In this document: positions 47,452 to 56,195 of the stretch, piece by piece
Position numbering within the stretch: position 1 is the first letter of the stretch
Layout: the number at the start of each line of letters is the position of its first letter
NCBI RefSeq assembly: GCF_900112615.1
Contig: NZ_FOMK01000001.1
Span: 1,674,001 to 1,738,000, forward strand
Direction of reading: 5' to 3'
DNA from: Chitinophaga sp. CF118
GTDB taxonomy: Bacteria; Bacteroidota; Bacteroidia; Chitinophagales; Chitinophagaceae
DNA: 64,000 nt
Translations under genes and position numbers: made by a program
Notes under the pieces: model-generated
Told to the model about the DNA's origin: nothing
What the model saw: the letters and a program-made list of their open reading frames with translations, nothing else
Database searches by the model: none

Positions 47452-48711
47452 GTGCAAGACCAAGACCTAATAAAAATATTAGTTGTAGACGATAGAGAAG
47501 ATAATTTATTATCTATAGAATCCATCCTGGAAAGGGAAAGCTATATCATAGTAAAAGCTAATTCCGGCAGGGCTGCATTAAAAATATTACTAAAAGAATA
47601 TGACTTCTCCCTGATCCTGATGGATGTACAGATGCCTGATATGAACGGTTTTGAAACAGCTGCACTGATCTATCAGCGGGATAAACTGAAAGACGTACCT
47701 ATTATCTTTATTACTGCCCACAATGAAGATGAAGCCATTTTCAGAGGGTATAAAGTAGGAGCCGTTGATTTTATATATAAACCTGTTAACCCTGAATTAT
47801 TGAGGATAAAGGTAGGCCTGTTCGTGGAGCTATACCGAAAAACAAAATCACTGATAGTACAGGAGCAAAAACTACTCAATGCAAATGCTTCCCTGCAACG
47901 TGAGATAGAAGAGAAAGAGGCCTCCGAACTGAAGGTACGGGAATTGAACCGGCAGTTGATTCAGAATAATATCCATCTGAAAACAGTCAATGAAGAGTTA
48001 GACCGTTTTGCCTATATCGCCTCTCACGACTTACAGGAACCTCTGCGGAAAATCCGTGTGTTCAGTGATATGATTATCCAGAAAAAAACAGGACCGGCAG
48101 AAGAAGTTGATAAATACGTGATGAAGATTACGAATGCCACAATACGTATGCAACAACTGGTAAGTGGTCTGCTGCGTTTTTCCAGGCATTCTATCCAGGG
48201 CGGCGATTTTGAAGCGGTAGATCTGACTGAGATTGTCAGGGAAGCCATTACAGAACTTGAAATAAAAATTCAGCAAACCAATGCCCGTATTACTATAGAT
48301 CCACTGCCTGCTGTTTTTGTGATACCACTCTTAATGCGACAGGTATTTTATAATCTGATCAGCAATGCGCTCAAATTCAGGAAAAAGGAAGTATCTCCTG
48401 AAATACATATTTATTCGCAGCAGGAAGAGCATCGGGAGGCTACCGGATCTACTTATTACCGGATCTTTATAAAAGATAATGGTATTGGATTTGAGAACCA
48501 ATATTCAGATGATATTTTCGTAGTGTTCAAACGACTGCATAGTTATCATGAGATAGAAGGCACAGGCATTGGCTTGTCAATCTGCAAGAAGATTATGGAG
48601 CAACATAACGGTTCTATTACCGCTATTAGTGAAATAGACAATGGGGCAACTTTTATTGTGGGTATTCCTGAGAAACAACAAGTGAGGTTAGGTAATCATT
48701 TTACCTTTTAA
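47452..48711 (+). CDS. Receiver-linked histidine kinase
   Basis: About 419 aa from the GTG at 47452; the frame is open to 47410, but that would overlap the kinase gene. Receiver domain (residues 5-120: IKILVVDDREDNLLSIES, phospho-acceptor in LILMDVQMPDMNGFE), then a coiled coil. The phytochrome-type HisKA motif FAYIASHDLQEPLRKI carries the phospho-acceptor H192; HATPase has N-box NLISNALKF and G-boxes DNGIGFE, GTGIGLSI. It has no membrane segment. It lies 22 bp after the hybrid kinase gene and probably receives phosphoryl groups from it or from the small receiver. Confidence 0.9.
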   Translation: MQDQDLIKILVVDDREDNLLSIESILERESYIIVKANSGRAALKILLKEYDFSLILMDVQMPDMNGFETAALIYQRDKLKDVPIIFITAHNEDEAIFRGYKVGAVDFIYKPVNPELLRIKVGLFVELYRKTKSLIVQEQKLLNANASLQREIEEKEASELKVRELNRQLIQNNIHLKTVNEELDRFAYIASHDLQEPLRKIRVFSDMIIQKKTGPAEEVDKYVMKITNATIRMQQLVSGLLRFSRHSIQGGDFEAVDLTEIVREAITELEIKIQQTNARITIDPLPAVFVIPLLMRQVFYNLISNALKFRKKEVSPEIHIYSQQEEHREATGSTYYRIFIKDNGIGFENQYSDDIFVVFKRLHSYHEIEGTGIGLSICKKIMEQHNGSITAISEIDNGATFIVGIPEKQQVRLGNHFTF

Positions 48712-48750
48712 TTGCCCCGTTTATAGATGACACCTTTTCTTAAAATAATT

Positions 48751-48805
48751 TGACTCCGTAAGTTCCTCTGTTTGTAATGATTCAACAGAGGACTTTACGG
48801 AGTCA
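48751..48805. terminator. Long imperfect hairpin between convergent genes
   Basis: The arms tgactccgtaa...tcctctgtt and aacagagga...ttacggagtca pair over about 20 bp with a single internal mismatch; loop about 10 nt. It lies between the kinase stop and the convergent GH3 gene stop. No strong U-tract is seen on either side, but position and size fit a shared terminator. Confidence 0.6.
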
Positions 48806-48905
48806 GATTAATATGATAACATTCCTACAACCACAGAGATGTATCAAAAATAAATATCTCAATATCCATCATTGATCCGAATATTACTTTTGATACACTT
48901 TGTAT

Positions 48906-51311
48906 CTACCGGATTTCAACCGCCTTATTCACCTGGAAAGTTTCCTTTAAACGAATATCTTCAGAGGAAGCACCCACCATCGCAGTAAAACTACCTGGTT
49001 CCACTACCCACTTCATATCCATGTTCAGTAATTTCAAATCTTCCGGCAGCAGTTCAAAGGTGATTTCTTTCTGCTCTCCTGCCTGTAAATGAATACGCTG
49101 GAATTTTTTCAGTTGCTTCACAGAAGTTACCACAGAGCTGGCATCATCACGGATGTATAATTGTGCTACCTCATCTCCAGCTACTGCGCTTGTATTCTTT
49201 AACAGGAATTTCACCGTTGCTTTCAGCGTGGTCTGATCCTGTACAGTTATTGTCAGATGCTGATAATCGAACGTAGAGTAACTTAATCCATGACCAAAAC
49301 TGTACAAAGGTTTAGCATCCATTTCTACATAATCGTGCCGTGAAGCATTCTTATAATTGTAATAAACAGGTAGCTGTCCTACAGACTTAGGAATAGAAAC
49401 CGGTAAACGTCCTGCAGGATTATAATCACCAAACAGTACATCTGCTACAGCAGTTCCCCCTTCCTGCCCGGGATACCAGGCATTCACAATAGCAGGAACA
49501 TGTTGCGCTGCCCAGTTGATATTCAGCGGACGACCTTCTATCAGCACCAGGATTACCGGTTTGCCAGTAGCTATAATATTTTGCAGCAGCTCATTCTGCA
49601 AACCCATCAAATCCAGACTCACCCTGTCAAAACCTTCACCACTCTCCATATCACTCACTGAAACTTCTGAAGATTTTACCTGAGCAGCACCTGTGCTCTG
49701 GTAAGATGTTTCAAAATCACGCGCACTTGAACCACCCAATACCAGTATTACTGCATCAGCCTCTTTAGCTGCCGCTACTGCCGCTGCCATACCAGCCCTT
49801 GAAGTATCGCGGATAGAACAACCTTTCACATATTTCAACTTAGTATCCGCAGAAACTTTTGCCTGTATTCCTTTCAGTACCGTCACAATTTTCTCTGCAG
49901 GCTGAGGTGCCGTATAATCACCCAATTGATTATACATATTATCAGCATTAGGTCCAATCACTGCGAGATTCTTTATAGTCTTTTTCAATGGCAGGATGCC
50001 ATTATCATTTTTCAATAATACAATAGACTCTGCGGCTACACGCTCTGCCAGTTGTTTATGTGCCGCACTTCCCACTGTTTTTTCCGCGATGGCAGCATCC
50101 ACATAAGGTTTATCGAAAAGTCCCATCTCAAATTTCAATCTTAACACATGACTAACAGCAGTATCAATAGTAGCCATTGTTACTCTCTTATTGTTCACTG
50201 CTTTTATCAATGCATCTCCATAAGCTTCTCCTCCCAGGTCTGCATCCAGTCCTGCATTTATGGTCAGTGCTGCAGCTTCTTCCATAGAAGCTGCTACATG
50301 ATGGTTTGACTTAACACCGGGAATACCTCCAAGGTCAGAAACAGTGAATCCTTTGAAACCCCATTGTTTACACAATACATCCTTCAGCAGGAACGAATTG
50401 GAGCTGCATGGTATTCCATCAATAGAGTTATAAGAAGCCATGATAGACAACGCACCAGCCTTTATAGCATCTCTGAAAGGGGGTAGATAAGACTGGAACA
50501 GATCGCGGGTACCGGTAGTGGAAATACCACCGTTATGACCGCCTTCCGGAGATCCGTAGGCAGCGAAATGTTTTAAGGTAGAGATAACATTCACACCACT
50601 GTTGATGCCATTACCCTGGAAACCTTTTACCATAGCGATTCCCATTTGGCCTATCAGGTAAGGATCTTCACCATAGGTTTCTTCCAGCCTTGACCAGCGG
50701 GGTTCACGCACCAGATCTAATACCGGTCCGTAACCAATGTGTGCGCCCTGTATGCGCGCTTCCTGTGAAATAGCAGTTGCCATTTCCTTAATCAAAGCAG
50801 GGTCCCATGTACTCGCCTGTCCGATGGAAGTAGAGAATACGGTGGTACCGATGGCCATATGCCCATGCGGACATTCTTCTGCCAGTAGCAGCGGAATACC
50901 CAGACGGGTATGTTCCATCATATATTTCTGCATAGCATTGGTGGCTTTGGCAGATAATTTAGGAGACAACCCGGTTTCCAATGTCTTTTTGGTCCACGGA
51001 TCGGCTCTTAACGTAGCCCAGAAACTCCCGATATGCCTGTTTTCAATCACTTCTTTAAAAGTTGCACTCACTCCTACGGAGTCTCCATTCTTTTCATACA
51101 TATCCCAGCCCAGCAGCGTGCATAACTGCCCCACCTTTTCTTCCAGCGTCATTCTCTTTAAAAGATCCTTCACCCTGTTATCCACCGGAGCCGCAGGATT
51201 TTTATAAAGCACTGCCGTCTTCTGGTTTTGTGCTACGGCCGGAGTTCCCAGCCCAAGAACTGCTATTCCAAGCATGAAACAATTCCTGGTAATTGATTTT
51301 CTGATTTTCAT
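48906..51311 (-). CDS. Periplasmic GH3 beta-glucosidase, BglX-like
   Basis: About 801 aa from the ATG at 51311, which places the signal peptide (MKIRKSITRNCFMLGIAVLG) at the N-terminus. The frame extends to 51335 (MSINLQVA). Catalytic nucleophile D326 lies in FTVSDLGG of the (beta/alpha)8 barrel. The alpha/beta sandwich follows with LAVIGPNADN and ILVLIEGRPL, then PIPKSVGQLPVYYNYK-like and the fibronectin-III-like C-terminal domain (GDEVAQLYIRD). It hydrolyses beta-glucosidic bonds of oligosaccharides in the periplasm. It is the only gene of its transcript; no SusC/D pair near. Confidence 0.9.
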   Translation of the reverse strand: MKIRKSITRNCFMLGIAVLGLGTPAVAQNQKTAVLYKNPAAPVDNRVKDLLKRMTLEEKVGQLCTLLGWDMYEKNGDSVGVSATFKEVIENRHIGSFWATLRADPWTKKTLETGLSPKLSAKATNAMQKYMMEHTRLGIPLLLAEECPHGHMAIGTTVFSTSIGQASTWDPALIKEMATAISQEARIQGAHIGYGPVLDLVREPRWSRLEETYGEDPYLIGQMGIAMVKGFQGNGINSGVNVISTLKHFAAYGSPEGGHNGGISTTGTRDLFQSYLPPFRDAIKAGALSIMASYNSIDGIPCSSNSFLLKDVLCKQWGFKGFTVSDLGGIPGVKSNHHVAASMEEAAALTINAGLDADLGGEAYGDALIKAVNNKRVTMATIDTAVSHVLRLKFEMGLFDKPYVDAAIAEKTVGSAAHKQLAERVAAESIVLLKNDNGILPLKKTIKNLAVIGPNADNMYNQLGDYTAPQPAEKIVTVLKGIQAKVSADTKLKYVKGCSIRDTSRAGMAAAVAAAKEADAVILVLGGSSARDFETSYQSTGAAQVKSSEVSVSDMESGEGFDRVSLDLMGLQNELLQNIIATGKPVILVLIEGRPLNINWAAQHVPAIVNAWYPGQEGGTAVADVLFGDYNPAGRLPVSIPKSVGQLPVYYNYKNASRHDYVEMDAKPLYSFGHGLSYSTFDYQHLTITVQDQTTLKATVKFLLKNTSAVAGDEVAQLYIRDDASSVVTSVKQLKKFQRIHLQAGEQKEITFELLPEDLKLLNMDMKWVVEPGSFTAMVGASSEDIRLKETFQVNKAVEIR

Positions 51312-51704
51312 TGCTACCTGTAAATTAATTGACAATCATCTTTTTACTCCCATTTCATCCATAAAAATAACAAGTTGTGAGCTTAATTCTTGAATATTTA
51401 TTAAAATGAGAAAATCCTCCCATTTATGGGTAATTCCGTTGTAGCGGGTTCTTAGTAAGAACGTACTGGAAAATAATATAGTTGAACTGAAGAAAGTCAA
51501 TAATACCAGGGATCATTTGGGGAAATGAATCTATCAATAAATCTTAAATGGAATGTTAATGAAGGCTAAATAAGAATGCACTCTTTGAAAGTGCGGAGCG
51601 GGGGTTACGATGCTGTCAGGAGTACAGGCAAGCAATGCTCTAACACAGAAACAGCTGTTGTCGGTTCACATGTTATTAAAATAGACACTGGACGAATGAA
51701 GTTA
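51312..51704. other. Noncoding region upstream of GH3 gene
   Basis: No gene seen. A plus-strand open frame beginning at 51576 overlaps the minus-strand 90-aa gene and has no codon pattern of a real gene, so it is rejected. The AT-rich part near 51350-51560 should carry the GH3 promoter; no clear -7 box was found. Confidence 0.4.
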
Positions 51705-51977
51705 TCAGCGCTCCATCATATCCAATATATCAGTCCAGATGATGCGTGCAATCTGTTCACTTTCCACCAGTTTAACCCGCTTATTAGGCATCACCATTGT
51801 ATCTTCCGGCCAGCCAATGAAATCAGGTGTGAACTCTTCCACCTCAGCCATGAAGTCTTTCAGAATATTGCCACTGGTTATTATTTCATAGGTGGTTTCA
51901 TGAATGGCGTGATTAACTGTAATAACGATCTGATAGGACTGGCCTTCAATGTAAACAGTAACAGTATGTTTTTCCAT
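51705..51977 (-). CDS. Small soluble protein of unknown function
   Basis: The 90-aa protein begins MEKHTVTVYIEGQSYQIVIT and shows alternating beta strands followed by a short helix (GNILKDFMAEVEEFTP) and a C-terminal helix (SEQIARIIWTDILDMMER). Its regular strand pattern and clear start favour it over the overlapping plus-strand frame. No family is recognised. It stands alone with no neighbour on the same strand within 390 bp. Confidence 0.55.
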   Translation of the reverse strand: MEKHTVTVYIEGQSYQIVITVNHAIHETTYEIITSGNILKDFMAEVEEFTPDFIGWPEDTMVMPNKRVKLVESEQIARIIWTDILDMMER

Positions 51978-52436
51978 TTAAAAACAATTGAATTGATGTT
52001 ACCTCCGGAATACCCGGCGGCAGAGATAGCTTTGCTTTGGATACCTGTCTATATTCTTCATACATAAGTATTTTAGTACAAAATATCTGCCAGTATGTTC
52101 AAATGGTCATTTTCAGCAAATTATCATATGCAGGAAGCCATGTTGTAGAAAAATACACACAAGAAATGCGGTGTAGAGTATGCTACATATCATCTTTTAA
52201 TACGTCTCAACATAACATAAACTAATCGAAAAGCCGTAAGCGACAATTACATTTTGCTGCTTACGGCTTATGCTACTTCAAAAAAAAACTGAGTACGTGT
52301 TTCGTGGTAATTAGTACAAAGAGTATATACCACTAAGTTAATATTGGCAAAGCTAAAAGTTGTTGATAAAAAGCAAATCAATTGTAAACAATCTTTAATA
52401 GATTGTGAATGAAACTTAAATTCCCGATATTTATAT
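51978..52436. other. Noncoding region before membrane kinase gene
   Basis: No gene seen in 459 bases. A perfect 11-bp hairpin (aagccgtaagc / gcttacggctt, 52231-52241 / 52259-52269) may terminate minus-strand transcripts, with TTTT just past its minus-strand end. The rest is AT-rich and includes the promoter region of the kinase gene starting at 52437. Confidence 0.4.
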
Positions 52437-53936
52437 ATGAAGAGAAGTTTATGGATGAGGATAAAACTTTCACTTGAAAGAATATATTTGTCTTTCAGGA
52501 ATTATTTCATGACGCATCCGGTTAAGATCTACATAACAACATCGGTCATCTGTTTTCTCGTACTTGCATTAGTTCAGTTTATTCTTGTGTACAACACTTA
52601 CGATTTATTAAACCGGCGGTTCTATTACGAAAAGAAAGGAATTATATATGAGAAATATACCAGGGCGATTATCAATGACCATTTATTTCCCGGAGGCAAA
52701 AAAATCATAGACAGCTATATAAAACCCCGGTTCAAAGAGCTGGAAAGATTGCATAACACAGATACTGCTGCCTTTAAAATACAAACACAAATTCTCTTAA
52801 ATGATATTTTCAGAACCCTCATCAAAGAGCAAAAGGCAGACAGCCTTATTACAGATATAAAAAAGAAAGGTAACATCACAGATTCTTTACGATACCTGCT
52901 TAGCGTTCGCAGAATAGAACTGATGTTTGGGGATGGAATAAAATATGTGAACATATATGATAGCAGGAAAAAATATCCACTCATTGACAGCAGCATCCAA
53001 CAAAAAAAGGGGTTACATATTTATGGAGACCTCCCTACTCCCGATGATCAGAATACTGTAATCAACCTGAATGTATCTGATCCTATACCTTACACTTATG
53101 CCATAAGTTTTACGCTGAATGCAGACCCTTATAACCGGCGGCAGCTGGTATTCAGACAAATGCGGCTGATGCTGACCATGTCGCTGTTATCCATGCTCGC
53201 TATTATTACACTTTTTATCATCACCCTGCGTAACTGGATTAAACAGAAACATCTGTCTGATGTAAAAACAGATTTCATTAATAACATTACACACGAATTT
53301 CATACACCTTTAACGGCTATCATGGTAGCCAACAAAAATATCCAGAATGAGAAAATACTGGATAATAAAACAGCTCTGCGGTCATTGTCAGAAATCATAG
53401 AACGCCAGTCGCAGCGATTAAAACTGCTGATAGGTCAGGTACTTGATATTGCCGCTATTGATAAGTTGTCCGTACATAAAGAACCCCATAATCTGAACGT
53501 CCTTGTAAAAGATATCCTCACAGATTTCAGCATCAAGTTTTCTGCAGCCAACCTGCAACTTACTTTTGAGGAGTGTCCCTGCAACATCATTGTAGATGCT
53601 GATGGGTTCCATTTTGCCACATTGCTGCTGAATATCCTGGATAATGCAGTAAAGTATAATCTGCAAGCGGTGAAACAGATAAAGGTCAATATTACACAGG
53701 ATAAAGAAAATGTACAGATCATGGTGAGTGATAACGGCATAGGGATGACAAAAGAAACCACCAGATACATATTTGACAAGTTTTACCGGCACCAGAAAGA
53801 TCTCACCCAGTATTCCAAAGGATTAGGGTTGGGACTTCATTATGTAAAGCAATGCATTGATGCACATCAATGGAAATTAAAAGTAGAAAGCGAAGCAGGA
53901 AAAGGAAGTACCTTTGTGATCATTATACCTGTATAA
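52437..53936 (+). CDS. Membrane sensor histidine kinase
   Basis: The 499-aa protein has a first membrane helix (IYITTSVICFLVLALVQFILV, about residues 30-52), a periplasmic sensor of about 190 residues, and a second helix (LTMSLLSMLAIITLFIITL, near 245-263). Then come a HisKA domain with the phospho-acceptor H286 in NNITHEFHTPLTAIM and a HATPase with N-box LLLNILDNAVKYN and G-boxes DNGIGMT, GLGLGLHYV. The periplasmic sensor is not a family I recognise. The OmpR-type regulator gene follows after 27 bp and is its cognate partner. Confidence 0.93.
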   Translation: MKRSLWMRIKLSLERIYLSFRNYFMTHPVKIYITTSVICFLVLALVQFILVYNTYDLLNRRFYYEKKGIIYEKYTRAIINDHLFPGGKKIIDSYIKPRFKELERLHNTDTAAFKIQTQILLNDIFRTLIKEQKADSLITDIKKKGNITDSLRYLLSVRRIELMFGDGIKYVNIYDSRKKYPLIDSSIQQKKGLHIYGDLPTPDDQNTVINLNVSDPIPYTYAISFTLNADPYNRRQLVFRQMRLMLTMSLLSMLAIITLFIITLRNWIKQKHLSDVKTDFINNITHEFHTPLTAIMVANKNIQNEKILDNKTALRSLSEIIERQSQRLKLLIGQVLDIAAIDKLSVHKEPHNLNVLVKDILTDFSIKFSAANLQLTFEECPCNIIVDADGFHFATLLLNILDNAVKYNLQAVKQIKVNITQDKENVQIMVSDNGIGMTKETTRYIFDKFYRHQKDLTQYSKGLGLGLHYVKQCIDAHQWKLKVESEAGKGSTFVIIIPV

Positions 53937-53963
53937 CTTATGCTTACAACCAATTTATAAGGT

Positions 53964-54665
53964 ATGAAATACAAAATTCTACTGGTAGAAGATGAAGCCG
54001 ACCTGGGTAATGTTGTTAAACAATATCTGGAACTGATGGATTTTGAGGTGGACTGGCAACAGAACGGCCGTATAGCGCTCGATGTTTTTGAGAAAACACC
54101 GGAGGCCTATCATATCCTGCTAATAGACGTAAACCTACCAGGACTGAATGGTTTTGAACTGGCAGAACAGGTAGTAAAAACAAATAATAATGTGCCCTTC
54201 CTCTTCCTCACCGCAAGAGGAGAAAAAACGGATCGTTTAAACGGATTAAAGATCGGCGCAGACGATTATGTTGTAAAACCGTTTGATGTAGATGAGCTGG
54301 TGTTGCGCATCAGGAATATTATCAAAAGAAAACAACCTGCCGTTCCCACTGAACAATCCCAGCAAAGCATCATTAGCATAGGAACCAATAAACTGTATGT
54401 AGATTCTCTGAAGCTGATTACAGAAACTGGTGAGGAGATCATCCTCACACCCCGTGAATGCGATCTTCTCATCCTCTTCTTCCATAATGTGAACCGCGTT
54501 ATTAAACGCGAAGAAATTCTTAACAAGGTATGGGGCTCCAACGATTATTTCGTTGGAAGAAGTCTTGATGTATTCATCTCCAGGTTTCGCAAGTATTTTC
54601 AGCACAACTCCAATATCAGTATCAAAAATGTATATGGTATTGGATTCGTCTTTAATGTAAAATAA
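53964..54665 (+). CDS. OmpR-family response regulator
   Basis: The 233-aa protein has a receiver domain (residues 1-120: ILLVEDEADLGNVVKQYLE; phospho-acceptor in LLIDVNLPGLNGFE; lysine in DDYVVKPFDV) and a winged-helix C-terminus (ILTPRECDLLILFFHNVNRV, then GRSLDVFISRFRKYF). It is the output of the kinase 27 bp upstream. Signals and targets are not readable from sequence; no target gene lies downstream, since the next 1.5 kb is gene-free. Confidence 0.94.
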   Translation: MKYKILLVEDEADLGNVVKQYLELMDFEVDWQQNGRIALDVFEKTPEAYHILLIDVNLPGLNGFELAEQVVKTNNNVPFLFLTARGEKTDRLNGLKIGADDYVVKPFDVDELVLRIRNIIKRKQPAVPTEQSQQSIISIGTNKLYVDSLKLITETGEEIILTPRECDLLILFFHNVNRVIKREEILNKVWGSNDYFVGRSLDVFISRFRKYFQHNSNISIKNVYGIGFVFNVK

Positions 54666-55366
54666 CACTCAGTGCTCTGTTGCCCCTCCTGTAAGCTGTC
54701 TTTAACTTATACAGGCACGTAAATCCTTGCCCTGTCTGTATAGAACGGTTAAAGTTTGCTGGAAAATGTCTGGGGTTCTCAGAAATTGTTGCGCTCTTAC
54801 TGCAGTTGTTGCTCACGATTGTCTCTCAGGTTTACTTTCGTTTTGTATCCGTAAACTTTGTTCACTAAAACAAATGTGATCGTAATGCCCGCAATGATAA
54901 CGTAATGTAAAACGATTGACGGCATAAAATGTGGAATAATGATTTTGGATAATGTTGCTCTTAAAATTACACGATTTGCTATGAAAATATACTGCACTAA
55001 ATCCAATTATGATACAAGCCAGTCAAGCGTTAACAAAAAAGAATATAGGGGATCAATTTGATAAATACAATAACCAATTAATCATGTGAAAACACATTAA
55101 TAAAATTATTTATCGATAGCCAGAAAAAGTTCCTGTTAACTATTAAACATACAGAGGAGTGCCAAATCAGTGTGTTTCCCACCGCAGTCATCTTCGGAAT
55201 AACTTCAATATTTAGGTATAAGTACTGCCCATGACGATAGGGACTAAATCACGGATTCGTAGTCTTTTTTTCATAACTTGAATTGTGTTCCTATTTAATA
55301 GTGGGAAATAGAATGGCTGGCTTATCCCAGTGGAGCGGGTATAAGGCAACGTGATCAAAGATTTCA
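54666..55366. other. Gene-free stretch, left part
   Basis: No convincing gene. A 69-codon minus-strand frame at 54797-55006 encodes one hydrophobic helix with a basic tail; it may be a decayed membrane-protein end but is not called. A small hairpin with T-run (gactaaatc...gtagtc then tttttttt, 55242-55272) resembles a plus-strand terminator. The composition is AT-rich throughout. Confidence 0.4.
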
Positions 55367-55398
55367 GCCAGTGGTACGGCCATACCGCTGGCTTTTTT
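55367..55398 (+). terminator. Plus-strand intrinsic terminator without upstream gene
   Basis: A 10-bp stem gccagtggta / taccgctggc (one G-T wobble; 55367-55376 / 55383-55392) is followed by TTTTTT (55393-55398). It has no coding gene upstream for 700 bp, which suggests that it ends a small untranslated transcript, possibly the 55265-55398 segment that includes a second hairpin (cttatccc / gggtataag). Confidence 0.55.
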
Positions 55399-55476
55399 CA
55401 TTCTGATGGCATACTCTGGCTGCATTGTAAACAACAGTCAGGATTTTAATAGCCTTACAAGTATAACCTATAGTAG

Positions 55477-55655
55477 TTTAGGAGAGTTCGGGGAGAGATA
55501 ATAGTGAGTCTATATCTTGAACATACATTGGACATAGGTTGAACATAGGTTGAACAGGGTTAGATCGCATATAAGCGTTCTAACCCTGTTCAACCTATGT
55601 TCAACCTATGAAGCAAATATCAACTCTCTCCGAACTCTCTCCGAAGACACTATTA
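55477..55655. repeat. 11-bp-periodic nested inverted repeat element
   Basis: The core is a perfect 32-bp inverted repeat (55533-55564 and 55579-55610; 14-nt loop). The left arm consists of consecutive 11-mers from 55517 (TTGAACATACA, TTGGACATAGG, TTGAACATAGG, TTGAACAGGGT) and the right arm mirrors them. Outside the core, two identical 11-mers ACTCTCTCCGA (55623-55644) on the right face degenerate complements (ggagagttcgg, ggagagata) on the left. It shares the 11-bp architecture, not the sequence, of the 21901-21974 element. Confidence 0.85.
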
Positions 55656-55789
55656 ATTTGGACTGAATAGCTATATACTTTGTGAAGAGCCTGGAAAGGA
55701 GAAGAAAGCCATTACATCCAGGCAGAAACCCATATTATTTAAACTACTTCAAAAAGTAGTTGATTTATGACTAATGGGAATCGATTTTC

Positions 55790-55864
55790 AAAAAAAATAA
55801 GGGGCCTGATGAAAATCAGGCCCTCCCCAAATTAACCATTAAAAAAACTCATTTGAATTTTGCT
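55790..55864 (-). ncRNA. Candidate small RNA 1 (minus strand)
   Basis: On the minus strand, a -7 box TACTTTTG (55870-55877) precedes a short segment that ends in a perfect 9-bp hairpin gggcctgat / atcaggccc with GAAA/TTTC loop (55802-55823) and a U-rich run (55790-55800). The transcript would be about 75 nt. It contains an ATG followed by five codons and a stop before the hairpin, so a leader-peptide-like frame is possible. Confidence 0.45.
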
Positions 55865-55970
55865 TAGACCAAAAGTAAAACGAATCCTTTTCTTATTTGT
55901 TAACTATAAGTTAATGAAAATAAATTATTTGGATGGAATAACCGGATGCCTGAAAGAGGTAAAAAAGGAC

Positions 55971-56031
55971 AAAAAAAAGGCCCCCGCAAAAAATTGCAGG
56001 GGCTTACCATTTAACCTATATTCTGTACTGT
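55971..56031 (-). ncRNA. Candidate small RNA 2 (minus strand)
   Basis: On the minus strand, a -7 box TAACTTTG (56037-56044) and a TTG at 56066-56068 (spacer 21 nt) precede a segment of about 60 nt that ends in the hairpin gcccctgcaa / ttgcgggggc (one wobble; 55980-56003) and eight U (55971-55978). Both candidate RNAs carry GGTTAA shortly before the hairpin. They are arranged in tandem, 107 bases apart. Confidence 0.5.
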
Positions 56032-56195
56032 AGCATCAAAGTTATAAATATTTTTCAGTGGCTTACAAGTATTAATCTTTTTCACTCTTTTCTAACCGCT
56101 GCCCTCAAATATTTGTTGTATCTAAGACTTGCTCTTATAACAGAAGTTTAATCCACATCAGAAATATTTTCATTTTTATTCTAACTTGCTGTGGT

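Noticed and set aside
51576..52067. Plus-strand 163-codon frame
   Set aside because: It overlaps the 90-aa minus-strand gene, has no initiation context and no protein-like pattern.
54797..55006. Minus-strand 69-codon frame with one hydrophobic helix
   Set aside because: It has no support beyond a single helix, and neighbouring DNA is noncoding; a decayed membrane protein is possible but not shown.
55517..55610. Short tandem repeats that could suggest a CRISPR array
   Set aside because: Units are 11 bp without spacers, and no cas genes lie in the window.
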